This document shows, piece by piece, positions 37,711 through 47,133 of a stretch of 64,000 bases of DNA (the first letter of the stretch is position 1; the number at the start of each line of letters is the position of its first letter). This DNA is from Skermanella stibiiresistens SB22 (GTDB lineage: Bacteria; Pseudomonadota; Alphaproteobacteria; Azospirillales; Azospirillaceae), in contig NZ_AVFL01000030.1 in NCBI RefSeq assembly GCF_000576635.1, positions 1-64,000 of the forward strand, given 5' to 3'. The notes under the pieces were generated by a model, which was given only the letters and a program-made list of their open reading frames with translations, had not been told where the DNA came from and ran no database searches. The translations under genes and the position numbers were made by a program.

Positions 37711-39132
37711 TCAGCCCTCGCCGACTTGGACGACCCTCAGGTTGTTGGTCGTTCCGGCCTGGGCGAAGGGAATGCCGGCGACGATCACGATGGTGTCGAC
37801 CGGCTTCGCGAAGCCTTCCGACCGGGCCGTCGCGGTGGCCCGCTGGACCATCTCCTCGTAGGTGGTGATGTCGTCCGACAGGATGCTGTGGGCGCCCCAA
37901 AGCAGGCAGAGCCGGCGGGAGACCTTGGCGTCGGGCGTGATCGCGACGATCGGCATCGGCGGACGCTTCCGCGCGATGCGGGCCGGCGTCGTACCGCTTG
38001 ACGTGAAGGCCACGATCGCCGGGGCGTGGACGGCTTCGGCCAGATCGGCCGCCGCGGCGGCGACCGCGTGCGGCGCCGTCTGTTCCTCGCCGGGCCGGGT
38101 CGCCTCGATGATCGAGCGGTAGAGTTTGTGCTGCTCCGTCGCCTTGATGATGCGGTCCATCATGCCGACCGCCTCGACGGGATAGCTGCCGGTGGCGGAC
38201 TCGGCCGACAGCATGACCGCGTCGGCGCCGTCATAGATGGCGGTCGCGACGTCGGACGCCTCGGCCCGCGTCGGCGTCGGGGCGGTGACCATGCTGTCCA
38301 GCATCTGGGTCGCCACGATCACCGGCTTGACCGCCAAGCGGCAGGCGCGCACCAGCTCCTTCTGCCGGCCCGGAACGAACTCGTGCGGGATCTCGACGCC
38401 CAGGTCGCCACGCGCGACCATGACGGCGTCGGACAGGCGGATGATATCCTCGATCTGGTCGAGGGCGGCCGGCTTCTCGATCTTGGCCATCAGGCCGGCG
38501 CGGTCGCCGATCAGGCCGCGCGCCTCGATCATGTCGCCGGGCTTCTGCACGAAGGACAGCGCCACCCAGTCGACGCCAAGCTCCAGCCCATAGGCCAGAT
38601 CGGCGCGGTCCTTGGCGGTCAGCGGCGACAGGTCGAGCACGGTGCCGGGAAGGTTGACGCCCTTGCGGTTGGAGATCACGCCGCCAACCATCATCTCGGC
38701 TTCGATCCAGTCGTCGCCCAAGCCCGTGACACGGACCCGCACGCGGCCATCATCGATCAACAGCTCATGTCCCGGCAGGATCGCGGCGAAGATCTCGGGA
38801 TGGGGCAGCGGAATCGACATTTGGTCGCCGTCGCTGCCCGACAGGACGAAACGGATCTTCTCACCGGCCTTCAGGGTGAGCTTGCCGTCGCGGATGGTGC
38901 CGACCCGGATCTTGGGACCCTGGAGGTCCTGGAGGATGCCGATGGGACGGGCGACCTCCGCCTCCAGCGCGCGGATGGCGGCATGGACCTTGGCGTGGTC
39001 GTCATGGGTGCCGTGGCTGAAGTTGAGCCGGAACGTGTCGACTCCCGCCTCGAGCAGCTTTTTCAGCATCTCCGGCGACGAACTCGCCGGTCCCACGGTG
39101 GCGACGATCTTTGCTCGGCGGTAACGGCGCAT
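37711..39132 (-). CDS. pyk: Pyruvate kinase
   Basis: Glycolytic enzyme producing pyruvate and ATP from phosphoenolpyruvate. ATG 39132 gives 473 residues beginning MRRYRRAKIVATVGPAS. Substrate and metal motifs are intact: FRLNFSHG, LQDLQGPKIRVG, IMVARGDLGVEIPHE in the form AVMVARGDLG, and DGADAVMLSAESATG. The C-terminal domain is complete. No operon partner. Confidence 0.95.
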   Translation of the reverse strand: MRRYRRAKIVATVGPASSSPEMLKKLLEAGVDTFRLNFSHGTHDDHAKVHAAIRALEAEVARPIGILQDLQGPKIRVGTIRDGKLTLKAGEKIRFVLSGSDGDQMSIPLPHPEIFAAILPGHELLIDDGRVRVRVTGLGDDWIEAEMMVGGVISNRKGVNLPGTVLDLSPLTAKDRADLAYGLELGVDWVALSFVQKPGDMIEARGLIGDRAGLMAKIEKPAALDQIEDIIRLSDAVMVARGDLGVEIPHEFVPGRQKELVRACRLAVKPVIVATQMLDSMVTAPTPTRAEASDVATAIYDGADAVMLSAESATGSYPVEAVGMMDRIIKATEQHKLYRSIIEATRPGEEQTAPHAVAAAAADLAEAVHAPAIVAFTSSGTTPARIARKRPPMPIVAITPDAKVSRRLCLLWGAHSILSDDITTYEEMVQRATATARSEGFAKPVDTIVIVAGIPFAQAGTTNNLRVVQVGEG

Positions 39133-39454
39133 TTTCTCTATCGGCCTTGAGGCCGCCTCTCTGCTGGGCCGGCCCCGATCGCGGAACCCTGAATACCGGA
39201 GGGTGCCGGGCGACCGGGACAGCGCGGAATTCGTTGACATGACGCGGGACCGGTCCGGATCGATCGTCCCCACCCATGCCATCGAGGAATCCGGCTGTCA
39301 GTCGTGGCGGTATCGACGCGGGTGTTGGAGCCCAGCCGCGCGGGCCACCTGACAGCCTAGGTATTGTCGCCGCGAACCCTAACAGGAACTCCCGGCCACG
39401 ACCACCCCACCCGGCAGGGGTTCGCCCATGCCGATGGTCATAGTGGCACCCCCA

Positions 39455-40528
39455 TCAGACGTTCGAACTATGAATGGCGTCGACCACCGCCGCCGTGACG
39501 TCCTTGGTCGTGCTGGTGCCGCCGACGTCCGGTGTCAGGATACCCGCCGCGGTCACCAGCTCCACCGCCCGCATCAGACGTTCGGAAGCCTCGTGCTCCC
39601 CGAGATGGTCGAGCATCTGGGCGGCGGTCCAGAACGTCGCCACCGGGTTGGCGATGCCCTTGCCGGTGATGTCGAAGGCGGAGCCGTGGATCGGCTCGAA
39701 CATCGATGGGAAGCGGCGCTGCGGATCGATGTTGGCGGTTGGGGCGACCCCCAGGCTCCCGGCGAGGGCGCCCGCCAGATCGGATAGGATGTCGGCGTGC
39801 AGGTTGGTCGCGACGATGGTGTCCAGGCTTTTCGGGTTCAGCGTCATTCGGACGGTCATCGCGTCCACCAGCATCTTGTCCCAGGTGACATCGGGGAATT
39901 CTGCCGAAACCTCCTCCGCGATCTCGTCCCACATCACCATGCCGTGGCGCTGGGCGTTGGATTTGGTGACGACGGTCAGGAACTTGCGGGGGCGCGACTG
40001 GGCCATCTTGAAGGCATAGCGCATGATGCGGGTGACGCCGACCCGGGTGAAGATCGCGACCTCGGTACCGACCTCCTCCGGCAGACCGCGGTGGGCACGG
40101 CCACCATGGCCGGAATACTCGCCCTCGGAGTTCTCGCGGATGATCACCCAGTCCAGATCGCCGGGGCCGACATTGGCGAGCGGCGACTTGATGCCCGGCA
40201 GGATCTTGGTCGGGCGGACGTTTGCGTATTGGTCGAAGCCCTGGCAGATCGGCAGGCGCAGGCCCCACAGGGTGATGTGGTCGGGCACGTCGGGAGCGCC
40301 CACCGCGCCGAAGTAGATCGCGTCGAACCGCTTGAGCGTCTCGAGTCCGTCCGCCGGCATCATGACCCCGTGCCTCTTGTAATAATCCGAACCCCAGTCG
40401 AACGTCTCGATGTTGAACTTGATGTCGCCCATCCGCTTTTCGAGGCTGGCGAGGACTGTGGTGCCGGCGTCGATCACCTCGGGGCCGATGCCGTCGGCGG
40501 GGATGGCGGCGATGGAGTATTCACGCAT
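39455..40528 (-). CDS. Tartrate dehydrogenase / D-malate dehydrogenase-type enzyme
   Basis: A 357-residue NAD-dependent beta-decarboxylating dehydrogenase of the isopropylmalate dehydrogenase superfamily. Visible motifs are IPADGIGPEV, WGLRLPICQGFDQYANVRP, IIRENSEGEYSGHGG, DAMTVRM, ATNLHADILSD and PIHGSAFDITGKGIANP. The WGLRLPICQ and ENSEGEYSG patterns separate tartrate/D-malate enzymes from LeuB. It starts 42 bp after the remnant of a transporter gene in the same direction, so its original promoter is probably gone. Confidence 0.88.
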   Translation of the reverse strand: MREYSIAAIPADGIGPEVIDAGTTVLASLEKRMGDIKFNIETFDWGSDYYKRHGVMMPADGLETLKRFDAIYFGAVGAPDVPDHITLWGLRLPICQGFDQYANVRPTKILPGIKSPLANVGPGDLDWVIIRENSEGEYSGHGGRAHRGLPEEVGTEVAIFTRVGVTRIMRYAFKMAQSRPRKFLTVVTKSNAQRHGMVMWDEIAEEVSAEFPDVTWDKMLVDAMTVRMTLNPKSLDTIVATNLHADILSDLAGALAGSLGVAPTANIDPQRRFPSMFEPIHGSAFDITGKGIANPVATFWTAAQMLDHLGEHEASERLMRAVELVTAAGILTPDVGGTSTTKDVTAAVVDAIHSSNV

Positions 40529-40570
40529 GGGGGTCTTCCTTCCGGCTTTTCTTGATGGGGGTGGCGGGCG

Positions 40571-40797
40571 TCAGTGCTGACCAACGGTGTTGGGAGTGGC
40601 CAACTTATCCCTGTCGCGCTGATCGCGGGCCAGCGGCAACGTCAGGACCGCCGAGAGGACCAACAGGCCGGCGACGAAGAACAGCCCACCCTCGAAACTT
40701 CCGGTCGTATCCTTGATCCAGCCGATCATGGAGGGGCCGACGAAGCCGCCGGGATTGCCGATCGAGTTGATCGTCGCGATGCCGGCCGCGGCGGCGG
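40571..40797 (-). pseudogene. 3' remnant of an MFS carboxylate transporter gene
   Basis: About 75 codons of the C-terminal end of a major facilitator permease: AAAAGIATINSIGNPGGFVGPSMIGWIKDTTGSFEGGLFFVAGLLVLSAVLTLPLA, then the natural stop. The homology ends abruptly at about 40790-40797, where LysR sequence on the other strand begins. The family (phthalate/tartrate-type permeases) fits the adjoining tartrate dehydrogenase gene. Confidence 0.7.
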
Positions 40798-41295
40798 AGG
40801 AACCGCATTTCGGACGCGCGGCGCGGCGCCTGGACATGTTGCCGGCGGCGCTGGGGCGGCACATCCGTTTCCTTGATGAGGATTTGGGAACGCGGCTGAA
40901 GACGCGGACCACGCGGAACGTCGCCTTGACCAACGACGGCGCGTCCCTGCTCGACGAGACGCGCGTGCCGCTGGCCCAGGCCGATGGTTTGGCGGCGCGA
41001 TCGACAGCGCCGCGGCTGGGACGCTGCCCCTGTCGCTCCACGATTTCCGGAAACGCCGGCCGGAGGTCGTCATCCAACCGCTGGAGGACAAGACCGTGCG
41101 CCTGGGGACGCGCCTGCTCCCCGGCCGGCTGGATCCGGCGTTCGTCCGGCCCCCCGGGCATCCGGACAAAAACCTGGAATTCCACTTCCTGTTCCACGAG
41201 ACGGCGGTGGTCGCCGTGCCGTCGCGCGATCCCTCCGCGACGAGATGCTCGCCACGCCGCGGGCCGGCCTGTCCGGCTATTCCGAACAGGCGTGA
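40791..41295 (+). pseudogene. Broken LysR-family regulator
   Basis: The sequence starts in the middle of a LysR helix-turn-helix ([34 protein letters not shown]), with the first 20 or so residues missing. Homology then shifts frame near 40980-41000 ([49 protein letters not shown]). It shifts again near 41235 ([14 protein letters not shown], stop). At least two frameshifts and a 5' deletion make it a pseudogene. Confidence 0.7.
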
Positions 41296-41308
41296 CGGCG
41301 CCGCGGGA

Positions 41309-41590
41309 TCACGAGGTCGCGGGCGCCGCTTGCGGACTGTCGTCGGTTTCGGCCCCATCGGCGGCGGCATCGGCCCGCTCGGTCCCGTCCGCGACGGGAT
41401 TGGGGCCTTTCTTGTCCTTGGCGACGTCATAGCCGGAACCACCGCTGCTGGATGCCGCCGCCGTGGGACTGCCCGGCCCCGCCGGCTCGCCCATCTCGGT
41501 GCCGTCCGGATTCTTCTGGACCGGCTGGCCCGGCCGGAACCTCAAGCGGTCGATAGGGTCGGCACCGTTGTCCTGAGCGTCATCCGACAT
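41309..41590 (-). CDS. Small disordered hypothetical protein
   Basis: A 93-residue protein rich in Gly, Ala, Asp, Pro and Ser with almost no hydrophobic core. It opens [40 protein letters not shown] consensus ribosome-binding site AGGAGG lies 8 bp before the ATG, which argues that it is translated. Probably intrinsically disordered; function unknown. Confidence 0.6.
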   Translation of the reverse strand: MSDDAQDNGADPIDRLRFRPGQPVQKNPDGTEMGEPAGPGSPTAAASSSGGSGYDVAKDKKGPNPVADGTERADAAADGAETDDSPQAAPATS

Positions 41591-41668
41591 CGTCGTTCCT
41601 CCTGTCGCGGTTGAAGCGTCAGGAGGGGAACAGGGCCCGGCGGTCCCTGTTCCGTCACCCAAGTTCCA

Positions 41669-44600
41669 TCAATTGACCGCTGGCGCCGATCCCTGCCGGC
41701 TGGCGATGAACTTCTGGAAGGTGCCGACCTCCTTGACGCGGGACTGGATCGAGGCGAGATCGACCAGATTGCCCGACTGCCCCGAGCGGGCCAGCACGCG
41801 GAAGGTGTCGGCGTGCGGACCCGCCGACATCGCCGGGGTGAACTGGGCGCGCAGCTTGTCCAGCCCGGCGCTGTCGCCGGCCAGCGACAACGCCACCGCC
41901 TGGTTCAGCACCAAGTCGGACTTGTCCTTGGACAGCGGCGTGCCGTCGGGTGGCGCCGGGCCGATCACCCTGGCGAGACCCGCCGCCGCCTCGGCCCACT
42001 GGGCGCCGCGCCACGCGATGTCGACGCGCAGCAGCTCGGCGGATTGGCTGGTATCCTCCTTCAGCAAGGCGACCGCCTCGCCATAGCGCTTCAGGTCGGC
42101 CAAGGCCCGGGCGCGCAGCAGGCGGCGGCGGGCGACCAGTTCCGGCGGCACGGGCGGGACCTCGGACATGTCGAGCGCCGCGATCGTCTGATCGGGCTTG
42201 GCGTCCTGGAGCCGGATCTCGGCCAGCCGGGTCCCGACCTCGACCTTTTCCGGCCCCTGCAGCTTGGTCGCGACCTGACCTTGCAGGAGATCGCCGGCGC
42301 GTCCCAGCAGGTCGATCTCGACCATCCGCTCCGCCAGCTTGCGCACGACCAGATCGCCACGTGGACCCGCCGGGGCCAAATCCTTGAATTGTTCGTAGAG
42401 GTTGAGCGCCTGTACCGGCGGCAGGGCGGCGGCGCCGTCCTTGATGTAGAGGTTGGCGAAAGTGTCCGAGACGCCGCGCGACAGCTCGGCCGCGCGTGGG
42501 TTGTCGGGGAACAGGGTCGCGATCTGCTGGATCGTGTTGATCCCGTCGGGGAAGTTGCCGGCCTTCATGTAGGCTTCCCCCAGCCGCTGGAGGATGTCCA
42601 TCTCCAGGTCGTCGCCGCGCCACGCGAAGCGCAGGCGCTCCAGCCGGGCCGCCGCCTCCATCGGTTCCAAGGTGCCCAGTTCCTGTTCCATGTCGACCAG
42701 CGCCAGCTCGGCGCGGGTGCGGTACAGCCGGTCGGTGCCCTTGGCCGCCGCGCGGTAGGAGGCCATGGCACCGTCCTTGTCGCCGGCGAGCTGCTGGAGC
42801 TGGGCGCGTAGGAACTGGCCGGCCGGCTTCTTCTCGAACCCGCCATTGGTGCGTTTCGCCAGCATATCCAAGGTGCGGGCCGCCCCCGCGCGGTCGCCGG
42901 TGCGGATGCGGGCCTCCGCCGCCATGGCGGCCAGCTTGGTGTGGAACGGATCGGGATAGCCGTCCAGCTTGGCGCGCGCCCGGTCGAAATCGCGGGCGGC
43001 CGCCGCCCAGTCGCCGCGTCCCGCCTCGGCGGCGGCGCGCCACAGGATCGCCTCCTCCTTGCCGTCCAGCGCCGGGTTGGCCAAGTCCTCGGCACCCCCC
43101 ACCGGATCGCCATAGAGGACGCGGGCGGCGCCGCGCAGCGCCTGGAACTCGGGCCGGCTCTCCAGGTCGGGCTGATTGCCGGCGAGCATACCCAGCAGGC
43201 CGAGGCTCTCGGCGGAATAGCCATGGGCGAAGTAGAAGTGGGCGAGATCCATCCGGGCGCGGTCACGCTCCACCTCCGGAGCCTTCACCACGGCTTGCTG
43301 GACTTCCTGGCGCAGTTTGTTGAACTCGCCGGTCGGGCCGCGCCGCCATTTGGCGAGGTCGAACAGGCCGGCCGGAGCCTCGACGTCGCGCCCCTTGCCG
43401 CTCAGCCGGGTCTGCGACACGCCGACCAGATCGCCGGGCGGCGACAGCATCAGGCCGCCCGTGGTGGTGACCTCGACCCCATCGCGGATCGGCCGGACGG
43501 AAACCGTGTCATCCAGCGGTTCGACGACGATGCCTTGGGACGCCGGCAGCAGGCGGACCTGCGCGAAGCCGTGGGGCTCGCCGACGGCTTGACCGGGATT
43601 GGGCAGCGGCACCAGGAAGAGCTGGTCGCCGACCACCGGGTCGTTCATTTGGATGACCTGCTTGGCGTCCGGCACGCCGACCACCAGCCGGGCGCCAAGC
43701 GGAAAGTCGCGCTGGGCATCGACCGGCAAGCCCTCCGGACGGGTGACGGCGCGCGGTCCCAGCGAGATACGCCACGTGTTGCCGTCCCGCTCCACCCGGG
43801 GCTCCAGATCATCGGGCATCGCCATGCGGAAGGCGGTGGCGCCCCGCATCGGCACCGTCTCCGCCCCGCCGAGGCCGGGGATCAGCGTGTCGACCTTGAT
43901 CCTGCCCTCCAGGTCGAGCGGCCGTCCGAACACGGCGTAGAGGAAGCCGGCACGGACATAGACGGCGGCGGCGGCTGGCTCCTGGGCCTCCACCGTGACG
44001 GTGCCGCGCCGCGTCTCGACGCCGGTCGCCGCCGGCGCGGAACCGGTCGACGGCTCCTCCACCACGGGCCGCCGCGGCGAGGCCGATGGTGGTGGCGGCG
44101 TCGAGGAGGCGCTGGGGCCCGCCGGAACCGGCTGCTGACCACCCTGGGTCGTGGCCTGCTGCTGACCCTGCGGCGGGACCTGAGGCGGGAGTTGGAGCGT
44201 TCGCGGTGGCGCCTGCTTGGCCTGTGTCCCAGTGGCGGAGCCGGGCGTCGCCGCGGCGGGCGCCGGGGTCTTCGGAGGTGTCGCCGCCGGGGGGGCCGGC
44301 TCCGGTCGCGGGGCGGCGCCCGCAACCTGGGGAGGTGTGGGGGCCGGCGCCTGGGGAGCGGCGGGAGCCGGAGCCTTGGCGACCGCGTCGCGTTGCGGCG
44401 GATCGATGACGTCGAGGACCACACCGCTTTTGTTGATCCGGAAATCGCTGATCGCGCTGCCCGGCGGAATGGTGATCTGGACGATCAGCTTGCCGTCGGC
44501 CAGCGCTTGGCCGATCGTCGGGACATTGCGCAGGCGGGTCTTCTGAACCCGGGCGAAATCGGCCTTGCCTGGCTTTGAGAAGGTGATCTGGACCGTGTCT

Positions 44601-44785
44601 CCCTGCTGGGCGACGGTGTAGTCGACGGCTTCCGGCCAGTCGAAGACAAGCCTGTTGCGATCGGGATGCACGCCCGCCCGCACCCCGACGACGGTCTCGG
44701 CCGTCGCGGCGCCCAGCGCGGTCGAGAGCGACAGCGCCGCCACCAAGGCGGCACTCGACCAGATCGCTCTCCACCGGATCGTCAT
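41669..44785 (-). CDS. Large exported protein with AMIN-like and TPR regions, in a motility operon
   Basis: A 1038-residue periplasmic protein. A signal peptide (about 1-29, AALVAALSLSTALGAATAETV) precedes an AMIN-like beta domain (30-135, NRLVFDWPEAVDYTVAQQGD). A long Pro/Ala/Gln-rich linker follows (about 140-260), then a second beta-rich module, then helical tetratricopeptide-type repeats from about 460 to the end (for example DLAHFYFAHGYSAESLGLLGML). It starts 6 bp after cheZ in an operon with fliL, fliM and a MotE-like gene. That suggests a structural role around the flagellar motor or its assembly in the periplasm, but no specific function is known to me. Confidence 0.8.
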   Translation of the reverse strand: MTIRWRAIWSSAALVAALSLSTALGAATAETVVGVRAGVHPDRNRLVFDWPEAVDYTVAQQGDTVQITFSKPGKADFARVQKTRLRNVPTIGQALADGKLIVQITIPPGSAISDFRINKSGVVLDVIDPPQRDAVAKAPAPAAPQAPAPTPPQVAGAAPRPEPAPPAATPPKTPAPAAATPGSATGTQAKQAPPRTLQLPPQVPPQGQQQATTQGGQQPVPAGPSASSTPPPPSASPRRPVVEEPSTGSAPAATGVETRRGTVTVEAQEPAAAAVYVRAGFLYAVFGRPLDLEGRIKVDTLIPGLGGAETVPMRGATAFRMAMPDDLEPRVERDGNTWRISLGPRAVTRPEGLPVDAQRDFPLGARLVVGVPDAKQVIQMNDPVVGDQLFLVPLPNPGQAVGEPHGFAQVRLLPASQGIVVEPLDDTVSVRPIRDGVEVTTTGGLMLSPPGDLVGVSQTRLSGKGRDVEAPAGLFDLAKWRRGPTGEFNKLRQEVQQAVVKAPEVERDRARMDLAHFYFAHGYSAESLGLLGMLAGNQPDLESRPEFQALRGAARVLYGDPVGGAEDLANPALDGKEEAILWRAAAEAGRGDWAAAARDFDRARAKLDGYPDPFHTKLAAMAAEARIRTGDRAGAARTLDMLAKRTNGGFEKKPAGQFLRAQLQQLAGDKDGAMASYRAAAKGTDRLYRTRAELALVDMEQELGTLEPMEAAARLERLRFAWRGDDLEMDILQRLGEAYMKAGNFPDGINTIQQIATLFPDNPRAAELSRGVSDTFANLYIKDGAAALPPVQALNLYEQFKDLAPAGPRGDLVVRKLAERMVEIDLLGRAGDLLQGQVATKLQGPEKVEVGTRLAEIRLQDAKPDQTIAALDMSEVPPVPPELVARRRLLRARALADLKRYGEAVALLKEDTSQSAELLRVDIAWRGAQWAEAAAGLARVIGPAPPDGTPLSKDKSDLVLNQAVALSLAGDSAGLDKLRAQFTPAMSAGPHADTFRVLARSGQSGNLVDLASIQSRVKEVGTFQKFIASRQGSAPAVN

Positions 44786-44791
44786 GACGGT

Positions 44792-45442
44792 TCAGTCGAA
44801 GCTGGCAAGCAACTTGTCGATCTCGCTCTGATCGATCGCGTTGCCGGGAAGCTGGGGACCGTTCAGGAGCGAGGCCTCGTCATTGGGATCGGCCGCGGCG
44901 GCGCTCTTGTGGCTTTTCTGGACCTCGTCTCCCAGCACCGCGATCAGCACGTCGATCCTGCTCTCGATGTGCTTCAGCGTCCGCACCACCTTGGTGATGC
45001 GCTGGCCGGTGATGTCCTGGAAATTACAGGCCTCGAAGATGCGCGTGACCGCCTGGTTGAGGGCGGCGCCGTTCTCGGGATCGACCTTGCCGGCGATGAC
45101 GCCGATCTCGTCGCAGGAATCCATGATCTTGTTGGTCGCGTCCTCGGTGGCGCCGACCACCGCGTCCAACTCGTCGGTGGCGCTGGCGATGTGCTCGCCG
45201 CCGATGTCGTCCGGGCGGATCGCCGCGATCTCGCGCTTGGCATGCTGGATGTAGCGCGCCAGGGACTCCAGCTCGCCATAGAGCTTGAGGTCGTTGGCCG
45301 AGACGTCGCCATTCATCGAGGTGAGGACGGCGGTCACGATCTCGACCACCTCCTCGCGGGGAAAGGGCTGGCGGGCTTCTTCACGCGCCAGCGCCAAGCG
45401 CTGGTGGAGCGGCGGCGTCTCGCCGATCAGGTCGGTGGTCAT
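44792..45442 (-). CDS. cheZ: Protein phosphatase CheZ
   Basis: Speeds dephosphorylation of CheY-P. 216 residues, long helical hairpin. The catalytic stretch ACNFQDITGQRITKV has Asp143 and Gln147 at the same numbers as in E. coli CheZ. The C-terminal tail IDQSEIDKLLASFD matches the CheY-binding helix. Its place between a MotE-like gene and the large TPR gene supports a motility role. Confidence 0.9.
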   Translation of the reverse strand: MTTDLIGETPPLHQRLALAREEARQPFPREEVVEIVTAVLTSMNGDVSANDLKLYGELESLARYIQHAKREIAAIRPDDIGGEHIASATDELDAVVGATEDATNKIMDSCDEIGVIAGKVDPENGAALNQAVTRIFEACNFQDITGQRITKVVRTLKHIESRIDVLIAVLGDEVQKSHKSAAAADPNDEASLLNGPQLPGNAIDQSEIDKLLASFD

Positions 45443-45527
45443 CGGTCACCTTCTTGCAAGCGCGGCATCGGTTGGCCGCGTTCATCGCCGGCGCCGGTAT
45501 ATTCTGGTACCGGCTTGTGGGATCGGC

Positions 45528-46346
45528 TTATTGGGTCGCGGTTGGCAGGGCGCGGCGCTCCATCAGGGACGCCGTTACCTCCTTGGCCTTCAGGGGGTCC
45601 ATGGCGGCCAGGATCGGGGCGCTCTTGCCCTCGCGCATCCGCTCCACCACGTCGAGCAGCACCGGCATCTCCAGCGCCTCGAAGATCCGGGCGGCATCCT
45701 TGGGCTTCATGGTCTCGTAGATCTTGACCAGGCTTTCCAGCTGGGCGACCTGCTTCTCGTCGACCTGCCGCAGCAGTCCCTCGATGTTGGTCCGCAGCTC
45801 GGTCAGTTCGGCGACCTTCTGATCGATCCGCTGCTGTGCGGCGGTCAGCAGGGCATCGCGCTGGTCCAGTTCGCGGCTCCGCCGGTCGAGTTCCTCCCGC
45901 CTTTCGGTCAGCCGCTGGAACACCTCGGCCTGGACATTGCCGAAGCCCTCCTCGCCATGCTCCTCGGTCGAGGCCGTCACCATCCGCAACGGCGGCACCG
46001 GGGACGCCGCGCGGCTGGCCGGGGCCGGAGTGTGGGGGACCGCCGGAGACGCCTCCGGAGTTGCCGCGGGAGGCGCCGCCGCGGGTGCGGGAGCGGCCGG
46101 TTCCTTCGCCTGCGCGATGGTGAACGGGTCCCGCATGCCGCTACCCAGCGCCAGCCAGATGTCGCCGACCCGCACCCCCAGCATCAGCACCGCGACGAAG
46201 ATCGTCAGCGGCAACAGTCTCGGGCGGAAGCGCGACGGCAGGCTAAACGTGGTGATGGGAGCCTGGACGGGGGCCGCCTTCGCCGGGCTCCGAGAGGGCG
46301 CCTGGGTGGTGGCCGGGGATTTCCTGGTGCTGGTGGTTTTGGACAT
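45528..46346 (-). CDS. MotE-like protein (MgtE N-terminal-type domain)
   Basis: A 272-residue protein. The N-terminal cytoplasmic part is basic, a membrane helix (RLLPLTIFVAVLMLGVRVGDIWLAL) is near residue 55, a Pro/Ala-rich segment follows, and then a coiled coil (EVFQRLTERREELDRRSRELDQRDALL). The C-terminal MgtE-N-like domain reads LVKIYETMKPKDAARIFEALEMPVLLDVVERM. Periplasmic MotE stabilises MotC in rhizobia. ATG 46346 is chosen as the usual start. Confidence 0.82.
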   Translation of the reverse strand: MSKTTSTRKSPATTQAPSRSPAKAAPVQAPITTFSLPSRFRPRLLPLTIFVAVLMLGVRVGDIWLALGSGMRDPFTIAQAKEPAAPAPAAAPPAATPEASPAVPHTPAPASRAASPVPPLRMVTASTEEHGEEGFGNVQAEVFQRLTERREELDRRSRELDQRDALLTAAQQRIDQKVAELTELRTNIEGLLRQVDEKQVAQLESLVKIYETMKPKDAARIFEALEMPVLLDVVERMREGKSAPILAAMDPLKAKEVTASLMERRALPTATQ

Positions 46347-46380
46347 GGCGGTGGTCTCGACGCTGGATCTGGCGCGGGTT

Positions 46381-47133
46381 CTAACGCAGGTTTTCAAGGG
46401 CACGCAGCAACTCGCGCTCAGCCCGCGAGCGGGCCTCGTGTGGCGGCGGCGGTGGGTTCGGCGGCGGCGGCTCCTGACGCTCCTCGTTCGAGGACACGGG
46501 TGGCTTCCGCTGGTCCTGGCGCGGCTCGCGCCGGGGTTCGTAAGCGTCGCCGGACTGTGGGGTGTGCGACGGGTTGTGCTGGGCGTTGTGGGCGGAGTTG
46601 TGCTGAGCCTCGGCTTGGGAGTTCGGCGCTCCCGACGCGCGGCGCTTTGGCGAGTCCATCATGGCGGGGCGGTTGGGACCGCTCGCCGACAAAGGCGCCT
46701 GACCGGATGGCTGCCCACCGGAAGAATTCCCCGACAGCCCGTCCCGCGACCGCGACGCTCCGGCCGCCTTGATCGCGGCGGGCGATGGCCCTGTGGCGGC
46801 GCGCAGCGTGTGGGTGCCGACCGATCCTTCCAGCCGGCTCGCCAGACTGTCCGCCGCCTCGATCATGAATTGAAGCTCGTCGCGCAGGTTCTGGGCACGG
46901 TCGATCGATTTCTGCAGGGTGTCGGCGACCTTGGCCGCCGTCTCCTTCATGCCGGCGACGCTGGTCTCCGCCCGGCCCGCCGCGTCGGCGAAGCCCTTGA
47001 CCAGCGCGTCCAGCTCGTCCTTGTTCTCGCGCAGGCGATTGAGCCTACGGTTCAGCACGATGGAAAAGCCGATTGTCGCCGACAGCAGGACGACGATCAG
47101 CAAGTCCAGGATGAGGGGAAAGGTGATGCTCAT
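46381..47133 (-). CDS. DUF6468-type protein encoded next to fliM
   Basis: A 250-residue protein with an N-terminal membrane helix (FPLILDLLIVVLLSATIGFSIVLNR), a helical segment (RLRENKDELDALVKGFADAAGRAETSVAGMKETA) and a long disordered tail rich in Gln, Ser, Asn and Pro. The start overlaps the fliM stop by 4 bp. The family is common beside fliM in alphaproteobacteria; its exact task is unknown to me. Confidence 0.78.
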   Translation of the reverse strand: MSITFPLILDLLIVVLLSATIGFSIVLNRRLNRLRENKDELDALVKGFADAAGRAETSVAGMKETAAKVADTLQKSIDRAQNLRDELQFMIEAADSLASRLEGSVGTHTLRAATGPSPAAIKAAGASRSRDGLSGNSSGGQPSGQAPLSASGPNRPAMMDSPKRRASGAPNSQAEAQHNSAHNAQHNPSHTPQSGDAYEPRREPRQDQRKPPVSSNEERQEPPPPNPPPPPHEARSRAERELLRALENLR

